Shown here: positions 1 to 5,243 of the stretch, in pieces
Numbering within the stretch: position 1 is the first letter of the stretch
Layout: each line of letters begins with the position of its first letter
NCBI GenBank assembly: GCA_030642585.1
Contig: DAOWNN010000143.1
Span: forward strand, 1-6,092
Length of the DNA stretch: 6,092 nt
Direction of reading: 5' to 3'
Origin: Bacteroidota bacterium
GTDB lineage: Bacteria; Bacteroidota; Bacteroidia; Bacteroidales; VadinHA17
Notes under the pieces: generated by a model
What the model was told of the DNA's origin: nothing
The model's input: the letters and a program-made list of their open reading frames with translations, nothing else
The model's database searches: none
Program-made: the position numbers and the translations under genes

Positions 1-78
1 TTTATCGATTCTATATCACTAATTGATCCAAAACTTGAGGAAATTGAGACAGAGCATCTTAAAATATTTATTTATTAG
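1..78 (+). CDS. C-terminal end of a probable DUF6452 protein (5' end outside window)
   Basis: Frame 1 is open from the first base of the window to a TAG at 76-78 and encodes 25 residues ending ...EIETEHLKIFIY. In Bacteroidota a small DUF6452 lipoprotein commonly lies directly upstream of the DUF6048 gene, and from memory its C-terminus has an 'ID-S-I ... EN/EH-(I/L)KI' pattern much like this tail. That context, and the DUF6048 gene starting inside this frame, are the reasons for the call. The function of the family is unknown. The tail overlaps the next gene by up to 56 nt, depending on which start that gene uses. With only 25 codons visible, the reading frame is likely but the family name is inferred mainly from the neighbour. 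Confidence 0.5.
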   Translation, partial: FIDSISLIDPKLEEIETEHLKIFIY

Positions 79-718
79 TATTCTGGTAGTGATATCTGTG
101 TCCGCTCGGACCCAGATTGATACAACAAGATCGATCAGGGGGATTTTATTGGGTTTGGATCTGTCAAGATTTGTTGTCACGGCTTTAGAACCTGTACATA
201 ATAATTTTGAGCTTTCCCTGGGATTCTCTGTTGCAGAAAATTTTCAATTGCAGGCTGAGGGTGGATATCTGAATGTGGATTTTAGCGATAGTACATATAC
301 CTATAAACAAAGTGGGTCGTATTATCGGTTTGGTGCAGAGTATAATATGTTAGAAAGGCTGCCAGGTGAACTGGATCAGATATATCTGGGGCTGATGTAT
401 GGATATTCGCCATATACTCACGAGGCTGAGAATATTACTATTTCTGATGGCTACTGGGGTATAGGAGAGGGAAGTCTACCCCTTACTAACAATACAGCAC
501 ACTGGATCGAAATAAAGGGGGGACTTCGTGTTGAGCTTTGGCGAAATTTGTTTGTAGGCTATGCCCTGAGACTCCGGATCTTTATGGCCGGGAAAACCGA
601 TTCTAAGTTGGACCCTTATCTTATTCCGGGTTTCGGCAAAGCAGATAAGACAACTTCAATAGGAATGAGTTATTCCGTATTTTACAGAATTCCCATTGGG
701 GGGAGTCGGAAGAGGTGA
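23..718 (+). CDS. DUF6048 family predicted outer-membrane beta-barrel protein
   Basis: About 231 residues. A basic N-terminus and hydrophobic stretch (roughly residues 15-28, ending SVSARTQ) form a signal peptide, so the product is exported. The rest alternates polar and hydrophobic residues with many aromatics and ends in YSVFYRIPIG, as in a small beta-barrel. Family marks I recognise are the GLDLSRF segment near the mature N-terminus, a YRFGAEYN segment, AHWIE near residue 160 followed by GGLRVELWRNLFVGYALRLR, and PYLIPGFG at about 198-205. These fit DUF6048, an uncharacterised Bacteroidota envelope family usually paired with DUF6452. No ATG start exists: the frame opens at TTG 23 just after a TAA at 20-22, with further TTG codons at 35 and 44. 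TTG 44 still leaves a complete signal peptide and has GAGG at 37-40, so it is a good alternative. The gene ends TGA, with repeats beginning at once. Confidence 0.8.
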   Translation: MIQNLRKLRQSILKYLFISILVVISVSARTQIDTTRSIRGILLGLDLSRFVVTALEPVHNNFELSLGFSVAENFQLQAEGGYLNVDFSDSTYTYKQSGSYYRFGAEYNMLERLPGELDQIYLGLMYGYSPYTHEAENITISDGYWGIGEGSLPLTNNTAHWIEIKGGLRVELWRNLFVGYALRLRIFMAGKTDSKLDPYLIPGFGKADKTTSIGMSYSVFYRIPIGGSRKR

Positions 719-720
719 GA

Positions 721-818
721 TAAGATAAGATAAGATAAGATGGAAGAATGGAATACTGGAATGATGGAAGAAGAGGTAAAAAGTGAGATTTGAGCTATGA
801 GAGATGAGTAGTGAGATT
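721..818 (+). repeat. Short-period degenerate tandem repeats (periods 5, 8, 7)
   Basis: Three purine-rich blocks follow the stop codon of the DUF6048 gene. TAAGA is repeated four times exactly at 721-740. Four octamers of form NNTGGAAN occupy 739-770, the first and last being GATGGAAG. Five consecutive heptamers of form TGAGNNN occupy 784-818, the first and last both TGAGATT. The strand is strongly purine-biased. No start codon or gene-like frame uses this sequence. Together with the next two repeat blocks it fills most of the 296-nt gap 719-1014; the leftover bases show no clear promoter or terminator. Confidence 0.8.
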
Positions 819-833
819 AAGAGGAGATAATAC

Positions 834-868
834 ATAAGACAAAAGGCAAAGGGCGTAGGGCACAAGGC
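834..868 (+). repeat. Degenerate heptamer array, consensus NNAAGGC
   Basis: Five adjacent 7-mers share the ending (A/G)(A/G)GGC or a close variant: ATAAGAC at 834, AAAAGGC at 841, AAAGGGC at 848, GTAGGGC at 855 and ACAAGGC at 862. No two are identical, yet the 7-bp phase is kept throughout. It is out of phase with the TGAGNNN block before it, so these are separate arrays and not one decayed array. Confidence 0.75.
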
Positions 869-899
869 AGAGTAGTAACGATTTATCTGTTTAGCAGAG

Positions 900-955
900 C
901 CAGGAACACGGAATATTGACTTGCACCCTGCACCCAGCATCTTGCACCAGGCCCC
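900..955 (+). repeat. Degenerate heptamer array with GGAA and TGCACC words
   Basis: Successive 7-mers from 900 are CCAGGAA, CACGGAA and TATTGAC, then TTGCACC at 921, CTGCACC at 928, CAGCATC at 935 and TTGCACC at 942, trailing into AGGCCCC. The phase is constant but the word changes from purine-rich to C-rich along the array. The GGAA-type words resemble the CGGAACC heptamers at 4892-4912, which suggests a shared origin or mechanism for the two gaps. Confidence 0.7.
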
Positions 956-1014
956 TGGGGTTCAGACGGCAGTGAAAAGTATGAATAAATGGACATTATA
1001 CTTATATTAGCTTC

Positions 1015-1587
1015 ATGAAATATATTCTTACAACACTTGTCATCTTTACACTATTAATACGTCCTTTAAGTGCACAGGACATAAGCATTGGAGCTGTTGC
1101 AGGCCCTAATTTCTCAACCTTTATTACAGAACTGTTTGATGGTCAGTTCAGGATAGCATTTCATGCAGGTCTGGTGGTTAAACTGGAGCTGTCTGAAAAA
1201 TGGACCATTCGTCCCGAGTTTCTGTATTCACAACAGGGAATGACCTGGCGCGATGGGGATGCAAAGATTAGAAGATGCAATGATTATTTTGGGATTCCAA
1301 TGCTTATGCAATGGACTCCAAATGAAAAAACAGCCATTCTCTTTGGCCCTGGAATAGGGATATTGTTAAAATCTGTTGAAATCAATGAATATCCCGGATA
1401 TTATGATGAAGTTGACGTAATGGATGAATACAATAAGGTGGATGTCGGGCTTAACCTTGGTTTTGAATATCACCTAAATACCAAACTCAGTATTGGCATA
1501 CGGTATTATAATGCCATTATGAATGCCAACATTCCGTATGAATTCACAAATGCACATTTTTCAATTCCGGTAAGTTACATGTTCTAA
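1015..1587 (+). CDS. PorT-like outer-membrane beta-barrel protein
   Basis: A 190-residue exported protein. Residues 1-20 form a signal peptide with predicted cleavage after LSA, leaving mature QDISIGAVAGPNFSTF. The mature part has the pattern of the Bacteroidota small-barrel family (OMP_b-brl_2, PorT-like): a Gly-rich first strand, LELSEKWTIRPEFLYSQQG near residues 56-75, a FGIPMLMQW strand, a FGPGIGILL strand, GLNLGFEYHLNTKLSIGIRYY, and a last strand ending in Phe (FSIPVSYMF). Length is normal for the family. These proteins sit in the outer membrane and most have no known function; PorT itself belongs to type IX secretion, but nothing here shows this copy does. The ATG at 1015 has no clear Shine-Dalgarno site, which is usual in this phylum. 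It stands alone between two repeat-containing gaps. Confidence 0.8.
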   Translation: MKYILTTLVIFTLLIRPLSAQDISIGAVAGPNFSTFITELFDGQFRIAFHAGLVVKLELSEKWTIRPEFLYSQQGMTWRDGDAKIRRCNDYFGIPMLMQWTPNEKTAILFGPGIGILLKSVEINEYPGYYDEVDVMDEYNKVDVGLNLGFEYHLNTKLSIGIRYYNAIMNANIPYEFTNAHFSIPVSYMF

Positions 1588-1614
1588 TCAGAAACTTATT
1601 AATTTATTAACCCG

Positions 1615-1660
1615 CTTCATTCATACAACAGCGAAGCGCATTGTATGAACCGGAATGAAG
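1615..1660. repeat. Imperfect long hairpin
   Basis: TTCATACAA at 1620-1628 pairs perfectly with TTGTATGAA at 1641-1649. Inside the loop GCG AAG CGC (1631-1639) can form a small second stem. Outside, CTTCAT at 1615-1620 can pair with ATGAAG at 1655-1660, leaving a short bulge on the right and sharing base 1620 with the inner stem. No T-run follows, so it does not look like an intrinsic terminator. It may be the end of a dispersed repeat. Confidence 0.55.
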
Positions 1661-1661
1661 T

Positions 1662-1738
1662 GGAGCTCGACGAAGTCAATGTGTGATGGATAGTGGGAAG
1701 CAAAGCGGGAACCGACCAAAGGGAGCTCACGAAGTAAA
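1662..1738 (+). repeat. Spaced direct repeat, GGAGCTC...CGAAGT
   Basis: GGAGCTCGACGAAGTCAA at 1662-1679 recurs as GGAGCTCACGAAGTAAA at 1722-1738, 60 nt apart, with a one-base length difference. The sequence between them is purine-rich (GGGAAGCAAAGCGGGAA). With the adjacent hairpin it may be one unit of a dispersed intergenic repeat. No transposase remnant is evident. Confidence 0.45.
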
Positions 1739-1808
1739 CCCCGATTTAGACATACCCAAATTTGGGGTAATGAAATGATCCAAATTTGCTGGTATAGTCT
1801 TAATCGCA

Positions 1809-1826
1809 GAAAATGCATGCATTTTC
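1809..1826. repeat. 18-bp perfect palindrome
   Basis: GAAAATGCATGCATTTTC is its own reverse complement, with its centre between 1817 and 1818; the flanking bases (A and C) break the symmetry. There is no loop, so it fits a dimeric protein binding site better than an RNA hairpin. It lies 261 nt before the lipoprotein start at 2088 and 221 nt after the stop at 1587, so no target gene can be assigned. A chance palindrome in AT-rich DNA remains possible. Confidence 0.5.
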
Positions 1827-1969
1827 CGGTTTGAATAAGTTTCGTGTAGAATGCTATGGCAGGATCTTTCAGATTATGGTGATAGCGAAGGTGGACCAAT
1901 TTTCCATTCTTCCAGTTTAGCAGATAATTCTTACAAGCTCATTCCCTAATATTCAGAATATCAGGAAAA

Positions 1970-1994
1970 TAAAAGAAAGTTTAATTTTCTTTTA
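1970..1994. repeat. AT-rich inverted repeat upstream of the lipoprotein gene
   Basis: TAAAAGAAA at 1970-1978 and TTTCTTTTA at 1986-1994 are perfect 9-bp arms around a 7-nt loop. The stem has only one G-C pair per arm. It could be a weak transcription stop or a regulatory site; nothing else in the sequence decides between these. Confidence 0.35.
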
Positions 1995-2087
1995 GGGTAT
2001 CTTCTTTTTCATGTGTATTACAATTGAAAGCAATTGATTATAGAGCTTTCATAAAAATGAAATTTCTTAACCTTTAATTACATTATC

Positions 2088-3191
2088 ATGAAAAAGTACA
2101 GATTAATTACATGGACAATTCTTTTATTTGGAGTTTTATTCTTTTCAGCTTGTGAAAAGGATGTAGTACCAGATGTTGACAAGCAGGATATTCTTCCTGA
2201 AAATTTCAAGGTCGATATTCCGAATGCACTCAGTTACCAGAAATCCTTGCTAAAGGGAGCTATGATTGATACCCTGAAAGGGAATGATGTTTATGGCCAT
2301 TTAGGTACTTTTATCTGGGTCGGTGAGTCAGCCGCAGATATTGTTGAAGACATCATTCACTCTATTCGCCATTACCACATTAACCGGCCTATGAGTTTCT
2401 CCTTTGTAAGTGATGACGATGTACGCATTAAAAACACCACAGTTATTGCTGAATCTTCTTATGACGGAGTGAATTGGGAGTTTGAGATGACAATAACTGA
2501 TTCAGAATCAGAAGGAAATGTAGATGGTGGTAAAGCAATACAGATTTTCTGGAACCGCTCCCCAATGAAAGGTGTGGCACTACTCAAGCCTTACAACATT
2601 GACAGGAATGAGACCGAGCACCCTGATGCAATGTTCAGAGTTGATTACAGTGAAGCAGGAGAGCATGGATATGATGCTGAAATGCTGGTTTATGTTAGTG
2701 ATCTTGATGTGGCTGATCCACTTGAGGATCCTTATTCAATGAGTAGTTTGAAAATGTTTGCAGGAAGAAAAGGCAACATAGTTGATGTTTACGGAAACTC
2801 CGATCATCCCAATGCAGTTCTGATAGCAGGAAATGCAGGATTTACCTGGTCGTTTGTTGCCTCTGGTGATAACATTACAGATCTTGGTGTTGCAGAGCTT
2901 GGTTTACCTCCAGGCAATCTTGATGAACCAAGCCGTAACATTCTTCTTGGCTACTATGCCATCAAAAAAGTTATTACCCGCGAACTTTATGAAGTATGGC
3001 CAGATATAGATCAGGAAAGTATAGATGCCTACTTGTACAATGCTTCGGCTCCGGGATACTTCGATTCTTATGGATTTGTTTCCGGAGGAACTGCTCCGAG
3101 TTCAGGATATCAGGATATTGAGGCCAGACTGGATTATCTTAGTCCCTATAATCCAAAAGAAATTACCAACCTGGATATTCAATTCAAGTAA
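2088..3191 (+). CDS. Predicted lipoprotein of unknown function
   Basis: A 367-residue protein with a type II signal peptide: basic MKKYR, a hydrophobic core, and lipobox F19-S20-A21-C22. Lipid is expected on C22, and the following EKD is acidic enough to be compatible with surface export in Bacteroidota, though this is not decisive. I do not recognise the mature domain. It is acidic and rich in Asp, Gly, Tyr and aromatic-flanked strands, suggesting a mostly beta fold in the middle (about residues 95-260). A more helical part follows (RNILLGYYAIKKVITRELYEVW, about 285-306), then a Gly/Ser/Tyr-rich tail near FDSYGFVSGG. I see no catalytic motif, repeat or cysteine pair: C22 is the only cysteine. 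The gene has its own leader and a strong terminator just downstream, so it appears monocistronic. It could be a binding or surface protein, but the sequence does not show which. Confidence 0.8.
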   Translation: MKKYRLITWTILLFGVLFFSACEKDVVPDVDKQDILPENFKVDIPNALSYQKSLLKGAMIDTLKGNDVYGHLGTFIWVGESAADIVEDIIHSIRHYHINRPMSFSFVSDDDVRIKNTTVIAESSYDGVNWEFEMTITDSESEGNVDGGKAIQIFWNRSPMKGVALLKPYNIDRNETEHPDAMFRVDYSEAGEHGYDAEMLVYVSDLDVADPLEDPYSMSSLKMFAGRKGNIVDVYGNSDHPNAVLIAGNAGFTWSFVASGDNITDLGVAELGLPPGNLDEPSRNILLGYYAIKKVITRELYEVWPDIDQESIDAYLYNASAPGYFDSYGFVSGGTAPSSGYQDIEARLDYLSPYNPKEITNLDIQFK

Positions 3192-3213
3192 TAATTTGTA
3201 AGCACTAATTTTG

Positions 3214-3245
3214 AAAGAGGCTTTCTTTGAAGGCCTCTTTTTTTT
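3214..3245 (+). terminator. Strong intrinsic terminator
   Basis: A 12-bp stem has arms AAAGAGGCTTTC (3214-3225) and GAAGGCCTCTTT (3229-3240), with one T-G wobble and a TTT loop. It runs into eight consecutive T (3238-3245). It starts 22 nt after the lipoprotein stop and ends that transcript, so the downstream hydrolase gene needs its own promoter. Confidence 0.93.
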
Positions 3246-3624
3246 ATGCAGGAAATATGTTGATACTTTTGATAGGTATTCTGAACTAAATTCAATAAAT
3301 TTATTACACTGAAAGATTTGTTGAGTGATTAGTCTTCGACAGGCTCAGACTGACTAATAGTATAGAGTGAAGTCACCTTGAGCTCCTTGGCAAGCTCGGA
3401 ACAAGCCTGTCAAATGTAAAGTCACCTAGAGCCCCCTCTGCGAGCTTGGAACAAGCTTGTCGAATGTAAAGTCACCTTGAGCTTGTCGAAAGGTAGACGG
3501 AAGACAGGAAATTGAAGCTTAATAAACAATTATCAAGATGTGGGTTTTATATTAAAATAGCGGGATTAGGAAAAATGTAGTTATCAGGAGAGAATATTTT
3601 GTCAAATATTTAAAAATAGATTCA
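3246..3624. other. Intergenic region between terminator and hydrolase gene
   Basis: No gene is visible. The left 88 nt are AT-rich with no clear signal. The middle (3334-3492) is a repeat cluster described separately. The right 130 nt are AT-rich and must hold the hydrolase promoter. An AT-only inverted repeat, AATATTT at 3593-3599 and AAATATT at 3604-3610, lies 15 nt before the start codon and could affect translation, but it is weak. TATTTTG near 3595 is one base short of the TAnnTTTG Bacteroidota -7 element and has no TTG partner, so I do not call a promoter. Confidence 0.6.
3334..3492. repeat. Intergenic repeat cluster: two tandem ~49-bp units, a partial third, and an inverted copy
   Basis: Unit A (3372-3420, 49 bp) and unit B (3421-3470, 50 bp) both begin GTCACCT, contain GAGC and GGAACAAGC, and end in a GTC(A/G)AATGTAAA tail. 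A partial unit C begins GTCACCTTGAGC at 3471 and runs directly into TTGTCGAAAGG by 3493. Facing them at 3335-3354 is TTCGACAGGCTCAGACTGAC, the inverted form of the unit C core GTCA...TGAGC(C/T)TGTCGAA. The whole cluster is therefore bounded by inverted copies and could fold into a long stem. Short ATTAGTC/GACTAAT arms (3328-3334, 3352-3358) frame the inverted copy. TGAGCCTGTCGAA-type words are a widespread REP-like intergenic repeat in bacterial genomes. No transposase gene is present here. Confidence 0.8.
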
Positions 3625-4593
3625 ATGAATAGAAGAGCATCCGGGTTTCATAAAATAGTGACCATTGGGATTTTTTTAATTGCTTTAATTGTATCCTGTA
3701 ATAAAGAAGAGGAAAAAATAAATTGGAAAAGGGGCGATATAGTTAAGGCATCTTATTTAATTCAGTACCCGGCATCTAGTATTGCAACATTTATTCAAGC
3801 TATGGGCGGACAGCCAAACTTGCAACCAGAATATGATGTTGAAATTACAAAATTGGTTTATATTACGATTGACCCTGATGGTTTCCTCGTAGAAGCATCC
3901 GGGACTATAATGATTCCTATTGGTACTAATAATCTTCCCTTAATAAGTTTTCACCATGGTACAGAAACAAAAAGAGATCTTGTGGTCTCCTCAAGTCTGT
4001 TTATTGGGGAGGGAATTGCAAGTATGGCAATGGCCTCCCTGCGATTTGTAACTTGTGTACCTGATTATCTTGGTCTGGGAGAATCTTTTCTTTTGCATCC
4101 ATACTTGTACGCCTCTTCTTCAGCAGACGCAAGTATAGATCTGTTAAGGGCAGCCCGGAGTTTCTGTCAGGATAATGGAGTAGAATTGAATAGTGATCTT
4201 TACCTGGGGGGGTACTCTGAAGGGGGATATGTAACTATGGCTGTACATAGGGAAATTGAGACAAATCATACGGATGAGTTTTCTGTTACGGCTTGTGCTC
4301 CACTGGCCGGGCCATATGACCTGGAGGCTACGATAAACTTCATTATCTCGCAGGAAGAATATGCCCAACCTATTTTTATAGCCTACTTCATTACAGCATA
4401 CAATGAGATATACGGATGGAACCGCCTTAACAGTATATTCAATGTCCCCTACGCAGGAATGATGGCATATCTTTTTGATGGAAATCATACCAAAGAAGAG
4501 ATTGGAGATGAATTGCCGGAATCAATCTCAGAATTAGTAATGGAGTCGTTTCGATCTGCTTATCTTGCCGGTGGGGAAGATGAATTTGAATAG
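3625..4593 (+). CDS. N-terminal part of the interrupted alpha/beta hydrolase (322 aa if translated to the TAG)
   Basis: This is the product expected if the TAG at 4591-4593 acts as a stop: the lipoprotein signal, the oxyanion-hole region and nucleophile Ser198, ending GGEDEFE. It lacks the last strands and helices of the alpha/beta-hydrolase fold and the acid and base residues, so it is unlikely to fold into an active enzyme by itself. The start ATG 3625 is supported by the signal peptide that follows it directly. Confidence 0.6.
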   Translation: MNRRASGFHKIVTIGIFLIALIVSCNKEEEKINWKRGDIVKASYLIQYPASSIATFIQAMGGQPNLQPEYDVEITKLVYITIDPDGFLVEASGTIMIPIGTNNLPLISFHHGTETKRDLVVSSSLFIGEGIASMAMASLRFVTCVPDYLGLGESFLLHPYLYASSSADASIDLLRAARSFCQDNGVELNSDLYLGGYSEGGYVTMAVHREIETNHTDEFSVTACAPLAGPYDLEATINFIISQEEYAQPIFIAYFITAYNEIYGWNRLNSIFNVPYAGMMAYLFDGNHTKEEIGDELPESISELVMESFRSAYLAGGEDEFE

Positions 4594-4596
4594 GCA

Positions 4597-4833
4597 GTGA
4601 AAGAGAATGGCCTGCTAAACTGGACTCCTGTTGCTCCTATTAGGATGTTCCACAGTAATGGTGATGAGATAGTACCCTACCAGAATTCCATAACAGCCCT
4701 TGATTATTTTCAGAACCAGGGAGCGGATAATGTTGAGCTTACAACTCTGGATAGCCTTGCTCATGCTGAAGCTGCTGTTCCAGCTATCATTGGAATGATT
4801 GAATGGTTCGATTCAATAAGGCTTAACAAATAA
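4597..4833 (+). CDS. C-terminal part of the interrupted alpha/beta hydrolase (78 aa, GTG-initiated if expressed separately)
   Basis: This is the same frame as the upstream part, starting at a GTG 3 nt after the TAG. It carries the HSNGDEIVPY strand-turn with Asp347 and the His380 loop of the full protein. It has no signal peptide and no clear ribosome site, so separate expression would leave it in the cytoplasm, away from the exported N-terminal part. It is best read as the tail of one gene and not as a gene in its own right. Confidence 0.5.
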   Translation: MKENGLLNWTPVAPIRMFHSNGDEIVPYQNSITALDYFQNQGADNVELTTLDSLAHAEAAVPAIIGMIEWFDSIRLNK

Positions 4834-4921
4834 AGATAAAAAATTAAAGTATAAAGATAAAAGGGAAGAGTAGAGGTAACCTTCAACTTTTCGGAACCCG
4901 GAACCCGGAACATTCTTCACC
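4831..4921 (+). repeat. Heptamer-periodic spacer between convergent stop codons
   Basis: From the TAA of the hydrolase to the base before the TAA (reverse strand) of the MIP18 gene there are 91 bases, which is 13 x 7. In one constant phase the 7-mers include TAAAGAT at 4831 and again at 4852, TAAAGTA at 4845, AAAAGGG at 4859, and GAACCCG at 4894 and 4901 followed by GAACATT at 4908. Read another way, CGGAACC is repeated almost three times at 4892-4912. The middle (4866-4893) shows no clear repeated word, so periodicity there is only by phase. No stem-loop terminator for either convergent gene is visible in it. Confidence 0.65.
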
Positions 4922-5242
4922 TTACATCCCAAGAATCTCTCTTCCTTCATCAGTCATTTGTTCTGGCGACCATGGGGGATCCCAGACAAGCTGCACGTTG
5001 AATTCAAGTTCTTTTAGGTTTGCCTTTAATACTTCATTGACATTTAAAATAATAGCGTCACCCAATGGGCATGCCGGTGTAGACAAGGTCATATCAACAT
5101 CAACCTTTTTTTCACCATCATATTCAATCCTATAGATCAGGCCAAGGTCAACAATATTTACTTCAACTTCAGGGTCCATAACTGTTTTCAGGTGCTGCCT
5201 GATCTCTCCCTCAATTTTTAATATTTCTTCAGAACTTTTCAT
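4922..5242 (-). CDS. MIP18/PaaD-like (DUF59) iron-sulfur cluster assembly factor
   Basis: A complete 106-residue cytoplasmic protein of the MIP18 (DUF59) family, which helps mature or repair Fe-S proteins. Family marks in order are the N-terminal helix EEILKIEGEIRQHLKTVMDPEVEVNIVDLG (split here at V21-D23-P24-E25), N29-I30-V31-D32-L33-G34-L35-I36-Y37, the T55-P56-A57-C58-P59 motif with the conserved Cys thought to matter for function, and the C-terminal W87-D88-P89-P90-W91...M96-T97-E99-R101...L104-G105. Length is typical for the single-domain form. The ATG is 1 nt after the stop of the upstream membrane-protein gene, so the two are almost certainly one transcript. It is not beside suf genes in this window, so it may serve a specific metalloprotein rather than general assembly. 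It should not be named paaD or sufT from sequence alone. Confidence 0.9.
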   Translation of the reverse strand: MKSSEEILKIEGEIRQHLKTVMDPEVEVNIVDLGLIYRIEYDGEKKVDVDMTLSTPACPLGDAIILNVNEVLKANLKELEFNVQLVWDPPWSPEQMTDEGREILGM

Positions 5243-5243
5243 A

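Larger units (their letters stand above)
1588..2087. other. 500-nt intergenic region with no credible gene
   Basis: No reading frame here looks like a gene. The left part (about 1611-1745) is richer in G+C than its surroundings and holds a hairpin and a spaced direct repeat. The centre has CCCAAATTTGGG at 1755-1766 and an 18-bp palindrome at 1809-1826. The right part is AT-rich and holds an inverted repeat at 1970-1994 and two CAATTG hexamers 4 nt apart at 2021-2036. The leader just before 2088 (TTAACCTTTAATTAC) is typical of Bacteroidota 5' leaders, so the promoter of the following lipoprotein gene probably lies in the last 150 nt. I could not find a convincing TTG / TAnnTTTG pair. Confidence 0.6.
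3625..4833 (+). pseudogene. Secreted alpha/beta-hydrolase lipoprotein interrupted by one in-frame amber codon
   Basis: A single 402-codon frame is broken only by TAG at 4591-4593 (codon 323). Residues 1-25 are a lipoprotein signal with lipobox L21-I22-V23-S24-C25, placing the enzyme in the envelope. The hydrolase core shows F-H-H-G-T at about 109-113 (oxyanion-hole region), PDYLGLG at 146-152, and the nucleophile elbow GYSEGG with Ser198. After the stop come NWTPVAPIRMFHSNGDEIVPYQN with likely acid Asp347, and DSLAHAE with likely base His380. The order Ser-Asp-His and the PDYLG and GYSEGG motifs fit the lipase/peptidase-like alpha/beta hydrolases common in Bacteroidota; the substrate is unknown. 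The stop separates the nucleophile from the other two triad residues, so neither part should be active alone. The frame after the stop is intact to TAA 4831, with conserved motifs, so the lesion is recent, is read through, or is a sequence error (CAG or AAG to TAG would be one base). Confidence 0.8.

Noticed and set aside
656..940. Minus-strand open frame of 94 codons
   Set aside because: It reads through the purine-rich tandem repeats and the end of the DUF6048 gene on the opposite strand. Its low-complexity Leu/Ser/Pro/His translation is what such repeats give by chance.
1003..1010. TATATTAG as a -7 promoter element for the barrel gene
   Set aside because: It differs from TAnnTTTG, has no TTG partner at the right distance, and lies only 4 nt before the ATG.
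1621..1899. Minus-strand open frame of 92 codons in the long gap
   Set aside because: The translation is compositionally odd, has no motif or signal, and runs through the hairpin and direct repeat; it probably just reflects the repeat sequence.
3372..3493. CRISPR array
   Set aside because: The ~49-bp units are contiguous and diverged along their whole length, with no constant repeat and variable spacer, and no cas gene is nearby.
4144..4488. Minus-strand open frame of 114 codons inside the hydrolase
   Set aside because: It lies wholly antisense to a region with clear hydrolase motifs on the plus strand.
4591..4593. Programmed recoding of TAG (pyrrolysine or TAG-to-Gln code)
   Set aside because: No supporting element is visible, and the first partial gene appears to end in TAG, so the codon seems to be used as a normal stop here.
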